Source: Catenulispora sp. EB89 (GTDB taxonomy: Bacteria > Actinomycetota > Actinomycetes > Streptomycetales > Catenulisporaceae). From it: 64,000 nt of DNA. Below the pieces are notes generated by a model. The model saw only the letters and a program-made list of their open reading frames with translations, searched no databases and had not been told where the DNA came from. The position numbers and the translations under genes were made by a program. Shown one piece after another: positions 31,779 through 40,119 of the stretch; within the stretch, counting starts at the first letter, position 1; every line of letters starts with the position of its first letter. The stretch covers positions 310,001 through 374,000 of the forward strand of contig NZ_JBGCCU010000008.1 in assembly GCF_041261445.1 (NCBI RefSeq), in the 5' to 3' direction.

Positions 31779-32747
31779 ATGGCCCTCACAGCTGACGTGA
31801 CCGGCAAGAACGCCAAGGCCGCGGCACCACGGCGCAGACCCCGCACGCGGGTGCTGTCCGTCGGGGACAAGCTCTTCCTCGCGGTGCTGATCGGGGTGCC
31901 GCTGCTCGCGCTGCTCGCCTTCGTCTGGCTCCCGGCGCTGGCCTCGGTGGGGATCTCCTTCACCCAGTGGGACGGCATCGGGCTCTCCTCGATCCACTGG
32001 GTCGGCCTGCAGAACTACAAGAACATCTTCACGAACTACCCGCCGTTCTGGCCGGCCGTGGAGCACAACGTCATCTGGATGGTGTTCACCGCGCTGGTGC
32101 CGACGCCGGCCGGCATCTTCCTGGCCTACCAGCTGGACCGCAAGATCAGGTTCAGCCGGGTCTACCAGATGGCGATCTTCCTGCCGGTGGTGCTGTCCAC
32201 GGCGGTCGTCGGGTTCATCTGGGAGATCGTCTACGACCCGGACCACGGCCTGCTCAACAGCGTGCTGGGGACCAACAACCCCAGCGGCAAGCACTACATC
32301 GACTGGCTCGGCGACCCGCACCTGAACCTGTGGGCGGTGCTCGTGGCCTCGGCGTGGCGGCACACCGGCTACGTGATGATCCTCTACTTGGCCGGCCTCA
32401 AGAGCGTGGACCCCTCGCTGCGCGAGGCGGCCGCGATCGACGGCGCCAACGGCCGGCAGACCTTCCTGCGGGTGATCGTGCCGGCGATGAAGCCGATCAA
32501 CGTGACGATCATCGTGGTCACGGTGATGGAGTCGCTGCGCGCGTTCGACATGGTCTACGTGCTCTCCGGCAACAACGGCAGCAAACAGGGCCTGGAGCTG
32601 CTGTCGCTGCTGATCACCAACAACACCGTCGGTGAGTCGCCCCGCCCCGGGTACGGCTCGGCGCTGGCCACCGTGCTGCTGGTGGTGTCGCTCGCCGCGA
32701 TCGTCACCTTCCTCGTGCAGAACTTCCGGAAGGAGCGCCAGGCATGA
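31779..32747 (+). CDS. Sugar ABC transporter permease (MalF type)
   Basis: A 322-aa membrane subunit with six helices after an Arg/Lys-rich start. EAA loop: PSLREAAAIDGANGRQTF. AAGGGGAG precedes the ATG. It overlaps the next permease gene by 4 bp (ATGA). The operon has no ATPase gene, so a shared MsiK-like ATPase encoded elsewhere is expected. Confidence 0.93.
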   Translation: MALTADVTGKNAKAAAPRRRPRTRVLSVGDKLFLAVLIGVPLLALLAFVWLPALASVGISFTQWDGIGLSSIHWVGLQNYKNIFTNYPPFWPAVEHNVIWMVFTALVPTPAGIFLAYQLDRKIRFSRVYQMAIFLPVVLSTAVVGFIWEIVYDPDHGLLNSVLGTNNPSGKHYIDWLGDPHLNLWAVLVASAWRHTGYVMILYLAGLKSVDPSLREAAAIDGANGRQTFLRVIVPAMKPINVTIIVVTVMESLRAFDMVYVLSGNNGSKQGLELLSLLITNNTVGESPRPGYGSALATVLLVVSLAAIVTFLVQNFRKERQA

Positions 32748-33664
32748 CCACGACCACCGCGACCGACCTGCCGAAGGCGGCGGCCCCGGCCGGGCGTCCG
32801 GCGACCCGGAGCCGCAGACCGCGGGGGCTCGGCCGGCACGTGTTCCTCGCCCTGGTCTCGGTCGGCTGGCTCATCCCGCTGGCCTGGGCGCTGTTCACGT
32901 CGCTGCGCTCGTACTCGGACACCGCCGAACACGGCTATCTGAGCTGGCCGCACGGCCTGAGCTTCGACAACTTCAGCACGGCGTTCGACCAGTCCGGCAT
33001 GCCGCACTTCTTCTGGAACTCGCTGCTGATCACCGTCCCGGCGGTGCTGCTGACGCTGCTGTTCGCCTCGGCGGTGGCCTTCTTCGTCTCCCGGTTCGAC
33101 TTCCGGTTCAACATCGCGCTGCTGATGCTGTTCACGGCGGGGAACCTGCTGCCGGCCCAGGTGATCATCACTCCGCTGTACAAGCTCTACCTCCAGTTGC
33201 CGCTGCCGAGCTTCCTGAGCGGCTCCGGGTACTTTTACGACTCGGCGTTCGGCGTCATCACCATCCACGTCGCCTACCAGTGCGGCTTCTGCGTCTTCGT
33301 GCTCAGCAACTACATGCGCACGATCCCGCGGGAGATCAGCGAGGCGGCGCTGGTGGACGGCGCGCCGGTGTGGCGGCAGTACTTCCAGATCATCCTGCCG
33401 CTGTGCCGGCCGGCCTTCGCCGCGCTGGCCACGCTGGAGTCGATCTGGATCTACAACGACTTCTTCTGGTCGCTGATCCTCATGGAGACCGGCGACAAGC
33501 GGCCCGTCACCTCGGCGTTGGCCGGGCTGTCGGGCGAGTACTTCACCAATCCCAACCTCATCGCCGCCGGGGCGCTCCTGACGTGCATCCCGACGCTGCT
33601 CATCTATCTGGTCCTGCAGCGCCACTTCGTGGGCGGTCTGACCATCGGGGCCAGCAAGACCTGA
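32744..33664 (+). CDS. Sugar ABC transporter permease (MalG type)
   Basis: A 306-aa membrane subunit with six helices. EAA loop: PREISEAALVDGAPVWRQY. It is coupled to the upstream permease by ATGA. The secreted GH27 gene starts 15 bp downstream, so import and extracellular digestion are one transcription unit. Confidence 0.93.
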   Translation: MTTTTATDLPKAAAPAGRPATRSRRPRGLGRHVFLALVSVGWLIPLAWALFTSLRSYSDTAEHGYLSWPHGLSFDNFSTAFDQSGMPHFFWNSLLITVPAVLLTLLFASAVAFFVSRFDFRFNIALLMLFTAGNLLPAQVIITPLYKLYLQLPLPSFLSGSGYFYDSAFGVITIHVAYQCGFCVFVLSNYMRTIPREISEAALVDGAPVWRQYFQIILPLCRPAFAALATLESIWIYNDFFWSLILMETGDKRPVTSALAGLSGEYFTNPNLIAAGALLTCIPTLLIYLVLQRHFVGGLTIGASKT

Positions 33665-33679
33665 CCTGAGGGAATCATC

Positions 33680-35518
33680 ATGCGCATAAGCATCAGACGG
33701 CCGCGCCGCGCGGTCGTGCTCGCCGCCCTGCTCGGCACGCTGCCGGCGCTCGGGCTGATCCAGCTTCCCGACGCCGCCGGCGCCGCCCGGGCTCCCGGGA
33801 CGGCCGACGGCGGCAGCACCGCCGTTGACGTGGCGACCGCCGCCAACGTCGCCACCGCCGCCAAGCCCTACATGGGCTGGAGCAGCTGGAGTCTGGAGTC
33901 CACCACCGCTCCCGGCGTCAACGCCGCCGGCCAGGGCGGCTCGCTCACCGAGGCCGAGGTCATCGCCAACGCCGACGTCATGGCCGCCAAGCTGAAGCCG
34001 CACGGCTACACCTACGTCAACATCGACGCCGGCTGGTGGGTGGACGACAAGTGGAAGACGGAGTACGACGGCAACGGCATCCCGAAGGCCGACCCGACCC
34101 GCTTCCCCGACGGCATCAAGGCGGTCGCCGACCACGTCCACCGCGAAGGCCTCAAGCTCGGCCTGTACCTGCCGGTCGGGCTGGAGATCGCCGACTACCA
34201 GGCCGGGAACTTCCCGATCGCCGGTGCGCCCTCGTGTCATACCCATGACATCGTCTACTCCGATCTGCGCACCACGAACGGCTGGGACAGCGCCTACAAA
34301 ATCGACTTCTCCAATCCCTGCGCGCAGAAGTTCGTCGACGCCGAAGCCAACCGCCTCGCCTCCTGGGGCATGGACTTCCTGAAGATGGACGGCGTCGGCC
34401 CGGGCTCGGTGAAGAGCGGCAACAACTACGACAACACCGCGGACGTCGCCGCGTGGTCGCAGGCCCTGAAGCGGACCGGCCGGGACATCCAGTTCGTCCT
34501 GTCCTGGTCGCTGGACCACGCGCACGTGGCCACCTGGCAGCGCTACTCCAACGGCTGGCGCATCGACACCGACGTGGAGTGCTACTGCAACTCGCTGGTG
34601 ACCTGGCAGAACTCGGTGGTCGGACGCTGGACCGACGTCATCCCGTGGATCGCCGACGCCAAGCCCGGCGGCTGGAACAACCTGGACTCCCTGGACGTCG
34701 GAGTCGGCTCGATGGACGGTCTGACCAACGACGAGCGCCAGAGCTACATGACGCTGTGGGCGATCGAGGCCGCGCCGCTGTACACCGGGGACGACCTGAC
34801 GAAGCTCGACTCCTACGGCCTGTCGCTGCTCGGCAACGACGAGGTGATCGGGGTCGACCAGGCCGGCCGTCCGGCCCGGCCGCTGACACAGGACACTGAT
34901 CAGCAAGTCTGGTACAGCCGCAACCCCGACGGCTCGCTCACCGTGGCGCTTTTCAACCTCGGCACGGCCCCGGCGACCGTCACCGCGCCGTTCGCCTCGC
35001 TCGGCGTCAGCGGATCGGCGACGGTCCGGGACCTGTGGACGCACCAGAGCCTCGGCGCGATGTCCGGCCAGTTCTCCGCCACGCTGCCGGCGCACGGCTC
35101 CCGGCTGCTGAAGGTCGTGCCGAGCGGCGGAAGCCTGGTCTCGTACGAGGCGGAGTCGCCGTTGAACGTCCTGACCGGCGGCGCGGCCGTCACCGGATGC
35201 AGCGGCTGCTCCGGATCGCAGAAGGTCGGCAGCCTCGGCCACGAGGGCGCGCTGACGTTCACCGGGGTCAAGGCGGCCAAGGCGGGCCCGCACACCATCA
35301 CCGTGGTCTACGACGACGGCGACACCAACGGCCGTCCGCTCACCTACAGCGCCAACGGCGGTCCGGAGACCACCGTCCAGGCCCCCGGCACCGGCGGCTG
35401 GAACACGGTCGGAACCCTGACGATCACCCTGCCGTTGCGGGCCGGAGCCAACACCATCACCTTCACCGGTCCTGACTCCACCACCTACTCGCCCGACGTA
35501 GACCGGATCATGCTGTGA
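33680..35518 (+). CDS. Secreted GH27 alpha-galactosidase (or beta-L-arabinopyranosidase) with C-terminal CBM
   Basis: A 612-aa exported protein with a signal peptide (MRISIRRPRRAVVLAALLG). The GH27 barrel starts at KPYMGWSSWS, with YVNIDAGWW, the nucleophile Asp in FLKMDGVG (~237) and the acid/base in the WRIDTDVE region (~296). A beta domain follows, then a CBM35/6-like module from ~490 (VSYEAESPLN, GSLGHEGALTFTGV, DVDRIML). Some streptomycete GH27 enzymes are beta-L-arabinopyranosidases, so the sugar is not certain. Its stop overlaps the GH95 start (GTGA). Confidence 0.9.
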   Translation: MRISIRRPRRAVVLAALLGTLPALGLIQLPDAAGAARAPGTADGGSTAVDVATAANVATAAKPYMGWSSWSLESTTAPGVNAAGQGGSLTEAEVIANADVMAAKLKPHGYTYVNIDAGWWVDDKWKTEYDGNGIPKADPTRFPDGIKAVADHVHREGLKLGLYLPVGLEIADYQAGNFPIAGAPSCHTHDIVYSDLRTTNGWDSAYKIDFSNPCAQKFVDAEANRLASWGMDFLKMDGVGPGSVKSGNNYDNTADVAAWSQALKRTGRDIQFVLSWSLDHAHVATWQRYSNGWRIDTDVECYCNSLVTWQNSVVGRWTDVIPWIADAKPGGWNNLDSLDVGVGSMDGLTNDERQSYMTLWAIEAAPLYTGDDLTKLDSYGLSLLGNDEVIGVDQAGRPARPLTQDTDQQVWYSRNPDGSLTVALFNLGTAPATVTAPFASLGVSGSATVRDLWTHQSLGAMSGQFSATLPAHGSRLLKVVPSGGSLVSYEAESPLNVLTGGAAVTGCSGCSGSQKVGSLGHEGALTFTGVKAAKAGPHTITVVYDDGDTNGRPLTYSANGGPETTVQAPGTGGWNTVGTLTITLPLRAGANTITFTGPDSTTYSPDVDRIML

Positions 35519-37923
35519 CGTCACGCGATCTGAAGCTGGCCTGGCCTCGGCCGGCGGGCAGCTGGTTCGAGGCCGCGCCGGTCGGGAACGGCCGGCTCGG
35601 GGCGATGGTCTTCGGCGGGGTGCGGCTGGGGCGTTGGCAGATCAACGATTCCAGCGTGTGGTCCGGCACTCCGTCGAGCCCATCTGAGGGGCTCGCCGCG
35701 GTTCTCGGTGCGGGTGCCGGTCCGGAGCGGCTTGCCGAGCTGCGCGAGGCGATCCGGGCGGAGGACTATCGGCGGGCTGACAGTCTGGCGATGTTGTTCG
35801 AGGGCCGGTACAGCCAGGAGTACCTGCCGTTCGTCGATCTCTGGATGTCTCTCGACGGGGACGGCGACTACCGGGGCCGGACGCTCAACCTCGACAGCGG
35901 TGTCGTCGCCGAGGAGATCGAGCTGGACGGCCGCCGGATCGTGCGGCGGACGTGGGCGAGTCGGCCGGCCGGGGCGCTGTGCGTCGCGCTGGAGGTCGCC
36001 GAGGGCAGCGTCGACATCGACCTCGAACTCACTTCTGAGTTGCGGGTCGTGGGGCGGACCGGGCTGAGCCTGGCCGTCGAGATGCCGATCGACGGCGCTC
36101 CGACGCACGAGCCGACCGCGCCGCCGCATCGCTATGGCGACGGTCCGGTCGAGGGTCCGGTCGACGGGTACGACCCGTTCGGCGTGGCGGCAATGGCCGT
36201 CGACACCGACGGCGACGTGCGCGTGGTCGACGGGGTCGTGCGGGTGGCTGGGGCTTCGCGGTTGCTGGTCGTGGTGACCAGCTCGACGAGCGGCGCCGAC
36301 TTCTGGTCGCGGAACTCTCCGGCTTCGCGGGACGAACACCTGCGACGTGCGTCGCAGAGTGCTGAGGTCGCTGCCGCGCGCGGGGCTTCTGAGCTGCTGC
36401 GCGAGCACGAAGAGGATCTGCGCGGACTGCTCGGCGGTATGGAGCTGACGATCGGCGCGCGCCGGTCCGGGACGTTCGACGTAGCCGCGGATGTGTTGTC
36501 CGGTAAGGACGAGCAGCTGACGGCGACGGTGATCGTCCAGCTCGGCCGGTATCTGCTGGCCTCGGCGTCCCGGCCCGGCGGCGGTCCTCCGCCGAACCTT
36601 CAGGGCATCTGGAACCAGGAACTGAGCCCGCCGTGGTCGTCGAACTACACGATCAACATCAACACCGAGATGAACTACTGGGGCGCCGAGCAGGCCGGTC
36701 TGGGCGAGTGCCACGATCCGCTGTTCGGCCTGATCGAGCGGCTTTCCGAGGCCGGGGCGCCGGTCGCGCGGGAGCTCTACGGCGCGCGCGGCTGGCTCGC
36801 GCACCACAACACCGACATGTGGGGCTGGGCTCTGCCGGTCGGGATGGGGCACGGCAATCCGTCGTGGGCGTTGTGGATGATGGGTGGTGTGTGGCTGACC
36901 CAGCATCTGTGGGACCACTTCGAGTTCAGTCAGGACCTTGAGTTCCTGGGCGATCGGGCGTGGCCGCTGATGCGCGGGTGTGCCGAGTTCTGCTTGGACT
37001 GGTTGGTGGATGGCGCGGACGGTTTGCTCGACACGATTCCGTCGACCTCGCCGGAGAACCTGTTCGTCTCGCGCGCCGGGACGATCGAGTCGTTGTCGGT
37101 CTCGACGGCGATGGACATGGCGTTGATCCGTGCGCTGTTCACTCGGTGCCTCGCGGCCGCGGAGTTGCTGGGTGTCGAGGACTCGGTGTGTGCTGAGATC
37201 AGGACTGCGCTGCCGCGGTTGCGACCGCCGGGGCTGACCGCCGACGGCCGGCTGCTGGAGTGGGGCGAGGACCACGTCGAGCAGGATCCGCAGCACCGGC
37301 ACATGTCGCACCTGGTGGGCGTCCACCCGCTGGACCAGATCGATCCGGATCGGACGCCGGAGCTGGCCCAGGCGGCGTTGGCGACGCTGGATCGGCGCGG
37401 GCCGGGGGCGATGGGCTGGTCGTGGTCGTGGAAGATCACGTTGCGGGCTCGGTTGCGCGATGCTGCGGTGGCGCGCGAGCTGCTGTTGGAGGCGGTTCAG
37501 CCGTACTCCGGCGATCCGCTGCTGAGCGCGCCGCCGGAGGGGACGGAGTGGGGCGGGTTGCTGCCCAACTTGTTCAGCACGCATCCGCCGTTCCAGATGG
37601 ATGGCAACTATGGGCTGATGGCGGCCGTGGTGGAGATGCTGGTGCAGAGCCATGGCGGGGTTGTCAGGGTTCTGCCGGCCTTGCCGCCGGAGTGGCCTGA
37701 CGGTGCGGTTCGGGGCGTTCGTTGCCGGGGCGGGCTGGCTGTGGATCTGGTGTGGCGCGGCGGGCGACTCAGCACTCTGTCGTTGCATCGGCTGCACGGG
37801 GATGACGGGCCGGTGTGGATCGACTACGAGGGCCGGCGGAAGGAGGTTCAGGTGGTGTGCGGCTCGTCGGTGGATTTCGGCGCGGAGCTGGAGGTTCGAT
37901 CCCTCATTGAGCGCGGATTCTGA
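35515..37923 (+). CDS. GH95 alpha-L-fucosidase (or alpha-L-galactosidase)
   Basis: An 802-aa cytoplasmic enzyme without signal peptide. Typical GH95 text: WFEAAPVGNGRLGAMVFGGV at the start, PPNLQGIWNQELSPPWSSNYTININTEMNYW, HHNTDMWGWA (~431), TSPENLF (~513) and FQMDGNYG (~694), which contain the catalytic residues of the inverting mechanism. The family acts on Fuc-alpha-1,2-Gal ends or on alpha-L-galactose. The GTG start overlaps the GH27 stop by 4 bp. It is the last gene of the operon. Confidence 0.93.
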   Translation: MTSRDLKLAWPRPAGSWFEAAPVGNGRLGAMVFGGVRLGRWQINDSSVWSGTPSSPSEGLAAVLGAGAGPERLAELREAIRAEDYRRADSLAMLFEGRYSQEYLPFVDLWMSLDGDGDYRGRTLNLDSGVVAEEIELDGRRIVRRTWASRPAGALCVALEVAEGSVDIDLELTSELRVVGRTGLSLAVEMPIDGAPTHEPTAPPHRYGDGPVEGPVDGYDPFGVAAMAVDTDGDVRVVDGVVRVAGASRLLVVVTSSTSGADFWSRNSPASRDEHLRRASQSAEVAAARGASELLREHEEDLRGLLGGMELTIGARRSGTFDVAADVLSGKDEQLTATVIVQLGRYLLASASRPGGGPPPNLQGIWNQELSPPWSSNYTININTEMNYWGAEQAGLGECHDPLFGLIERLSEAGAPVARELYGARGWLAHHNTDMWGWALPVGMGHGNPSWALWMMGGVWLTQHLWDHFEFSQDLEFLGDRAWPLMRGCAEFCLDWLVDGADGLLDTIPSTSPENLFVSRAGTIESLSVSTAMDMALIRALFTRCLAAAELLGVEDSVCAEIRTALPRLRPPGLTADGRLLEWGEDHVEQDPQHRHMSHLVGVHPLDQIDPDRTPELAQAALATLDRRGPGAMGWSWSWKITLRARLRDAAVARELLLEAVQPYSGDPLLSAPPEGTEWGGLLPNLFSTHPPFQMDGNYGLMAAVVEMLVQSHGGVVRVLPALPPEWPDGAVRGVRCRGGLAVDLVWRGGRLSTLSLHRLHGDDGPVWIDYEGRRKEVQVVCGSSVDFGAELEVRSLIERGF

Positions 37924-37940
37924 ATCGGCGCCGATTCAGA
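37919..37940. promoter_or_regulatory. 22-bp perfect palindrome at the end of the sugar operon
   Basis: Arms TCTGAATCG and CGATTCAGA around GCGC. It covers the stop codon of the GH95 gene. It could form a 9-bp hairpin acting as terminator, or bind a regulator of the gene at 37980. Confidence 0.7.
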
Positions 37941-37979
37941 CCGGCGGGGAAACTTCGGGTGTTGTTATAGGGTTCAGGG

Positions 37980-38741
37980 GTGACAGAGGGGCGATTCGGT
38001 CGGCGCGGCGTGCTCGCTGCGCTGGCCGTCGGTGGGGTGCTGCCGGCGCTTGCCGCGTGTTCCGGCGGCGGGAAGCACAAGCACGATAAGCAGGATGGCG
38101 CTGGCGCCGGCGCCGCGGTCAGCAGCAGTAGCGCAAGCGCAAGCAATGTGGGCGAGGGCGGCATGGACGTTCTGATGATCATCCGGCACGCCGAGAAGCC
38201 CACCGGCTCCGGCGCCCCGTACGGCCTCACCGCCGACGGCGTGCAGGACGACCACTCGCTCACGATCCAGGGCTGGACCCGGGCCGGGGCGCTGGTCGGC
38301 CTGTTCGACCCGCGCGACTCCTCCGGCGGGCCGGTCGCGCTGCGTGCCGGTCTGACCCGGCCCGCGGTGGTGGCCGCAGCCGCGGCGGGCACCGGCGGCA
38401 GCAACAGCAAGCGTCCGCAGGAGACGGTGACGCCGCTGGCCTCGGCCCTCGGCGTGACGCTTGAGACGCAGTTCTCGGTCGGCCAGGAGGCGGCGCTCGC
38501 CACGTGGCTGATGGGCCCGACCGGCCCTTCGGGGCCGACGCTCGTCGCCTGGGAGCACCAGCACATCCCGGACATCATCGCCGGCCTCGGCCAGGTGACG
38601 CCGAAGCCCCCGACCTCCTGGCCCGGCGCCAGGTTCGACATCGTCTACGTCTTCACACGCGCCGCCGGCACCGGCGGCTGGACGTTCACGCAGGTCCCGC
38701 AGTCACTGCTGGCGGGGGACCTGTCGAGCCCGATCGGCTAG
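37980..38741 (+). CDS. Histidine-phosphatase-like Tat lipoprotein
   Basis: A 253-aa protein. The N-terminus has RFGRRGVLAALAVGG with lipobox ALAACS. Mature part: a His/Lys-rich linker, then MDVLMIIRHAEKP, the RHxE-type start of the histidine phosphatase (phosphoglycerate mutase) superfamily; the second His may be in VAWEHQHIPDI. The usual RxxxT spacing is distorted, so activity is uncertain. TAGGGT (37968-37973) lies six bases before GTG 37980 with no SD, indicating a leaderless mRNA. The stop overlaps the convergent hydrolase gene. Confidence 0.78.
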   Translation: MTEGRFGRRGVLAALAVGGVLPALAACSGGGKHKHDKQDGAGAGAAVSSSSASASNVGEGGMDVLMIIRHAEKPTGSGAPYGLTADGVQDDHSLTIQGWTRAGALVGLFDPRDSSGGPVALRAGLTRPAVVAAAAAGTGGSNSKRPQETVTPLASALGVTLETQFSVGQEAALATWLMGPTGPSGPTLVAWEHQHIPDIIAGLGQVTPKPPTSWPGARFDIVYVFTRAAGTGGWTFTQVPQSLLAGDLSSPIG

Positions 38742-39481
38742 CCTCGCCGCAGGTGGCGGCTGAAGAAACGAAGCGAGCTGTCCAGCTCGAACGCCGGGGT
38801 CTCGGTGTGCGCGCCGGGGTTCGCGTGCAGGGTCTTCTCGGCCGAGCCGAACGCGTCGAACAGCGCGAGCCCTGCCTCCCTCGGCACGATGGCGTCGTCC
38901 CATTGCAGAACGAACTCGACGGGGATCGTGATGGCCGGCGCGAGGTCGAGCAACGCGCGCCCATGCGCCAGCCCGAGCACCGCTGCGGCGATGCGCGGCT
39001 CGGCGGCGAGCAGCCGCACGCCGACGGCGGTGCCGAAGGAGACGCCCCAGTAGCCGACCGGCCCAGCGATGCCGGCCTGGCCGAGCAGCGCGTCCAGCGT
39101 CGCCCGCCACTCGGGCACCGCCTGCGCGGCGACCTCGGTATTGAAGCGGACGACGTCAGCTGCCAGTGGCGCTTCGCCGGCAGCGGACCGCTCCCTGATC
39201 GCGCCGAGCAACTGCCGGCCGCGCTCGGTGTGCGGGCGGTCGCCGTAACCAGGCATGTCGATGGCGGCCACCGCGAACCCGCCATCGGTGACGTAGCGGC
39301 GCGCCCTGGCGACCAGCGCGTCGGCGGCCTTGTGCTGCCCGCCGCCGTGCCCGAGCAGGATCAGGGGACTGGCACGCGGTGCCGCCGCCTCGGACGGCGA
39401 CCAGACCACGCCGTGGGCGTCTTCGTGCGTGAAGAAGCGCTCGATGACGCCGTCGGACACGGTCTCCGAGGTGTAGCGCAT
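38738..39481 (-). CDS. Dienelactone-hydrolase-like alpha/beta hydrolase
   Basis: A 247-aa cytoplasmic hydrolase with intact triad: oxyanion strand ILLGHGGGQH, nucleophile elbow GVSFGT (~150), acid in QWDDAIVP and His in PGAHTETP. The family cleaves esters of small molecules; substrate unknown. The start at ATG 39481 fits the homology; no clear SD is seen. Convergent overlap of 4 bp with the lipoprotein gene. Confidence 0.82.
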   Translation of the reverse strand: MRYTSETVSDGVIERFFTHEDAHGVVWSPSEAAAPRASPLILLGHGGGQHKAADALVARARRYVTDGGFAVAAIDMPGYGDRPHTERGRQLLGAIRERSAAGEAPLAADVVRFNTEVAAQAVPEWRATLDALLGQAGIAGPVGYWGVSFGTAVGVRLLAAEPRIAAAVLGLAHGRALLDLAPAITIPVEFVLQWDDAIVPREAGLALFDAFGSAEKTLHANPGAHTETPAFELDSSLRFFSRHLRRG

Positions 39482-39551
39482 GCGTCTGTGATAGCACGCA
39501 ACGATCAACGGACATGCACCAGGCTCGTCAGTCCTCATTCCGGCTGGGACG

Positions 39552-39986
39552 CTACCCCTTGGCCCATCCATCGTCGTTCGAGTACGACTCGTAGCTGTAG
39601 CGGGTCCGCCGGTCCCATTCCTCGCCGGTCAGGTCGAGGTATACCCGGTCCGGTACGTACAGCAGCTCCTCCGCCCCATCGCTGGTGAACTGCTCGAACA
39701 CGCGCGGGTCGGCAAGAACGCTCTCGTAGACGGTTCGGCCGGCAGCGACAGCGCCGGCGCGGGCGTACAGGAAGCTGTCGCCGGAGTGGCCCTCCGCGAG
39801 CTCGTTCCGGTCCAGCCGGTACAACGCCCACGACAATTGCTCGGCGAACCCGACGACCCGATACACGGGCCCACTGCCGAGGGTCTTGATGAGCGCAGCG
39901 ACCAAGCCGCGGTTGCCTGGATCAGGGCTGTCCGGAGTGCAGTACTCGATGAGTCGCCAGAAGGAGTCCTCGTCCACGGCCGCCAT
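39552..39986 (-). CDS. DUF4240-like protein
   Basis: A 144-aa soluble protein beginning MAAVDEDSFWRLIEYC, the typical opening of DUF4240 proteins (DEdxFWxlIe), and containing LYRLDRNELAEGH and a late TGEEWDRRTRYSYESYSN. These are common in actinomycetes and have no established function. Adjacent ATG codons at 39989 and 39986 are both possible starts. It is divergent from the FtsX-like permease. Confidence 0.78.
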   Translation of the reverse strand: MAAVDEDSFWRLIEYCTPDSPDPGNRGLVAALIKTLGSGPVYRVVGFAEQLSWALYRLDRNELAEGHSGDSFLYARAGAVAAGRTVYESVLADPRVFEQFTSDGAEELLYVPDRVYLDLTGEEWDRRTRYSYESYSNDDGWAKG

Positions 39987-40119
39987 CATGCCGGACGACA
40001 CTGACCGACGTTGCGCTGTCGCCGACGTCGGCCGTGAGCCCCTTGCGGGCGTGGATGCATACCCGGTATGTATATCTCCATGGCTCCACACCCTACTGAG
40101 TATGCACGGGTACTGTGAT

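Noticed and set aside
32555-35524. 989-residue open frame on the minus strand
   Set aside because: Antisense to the permease and GH27 genes, which have clear family motifs; composition is that of a shadow frame.
35521-37797. 758-residue open frame on the minus strand
   Set aside because: Antisense to the GH95 gene, rich in His/Arg/Gln/Pro with no domain.
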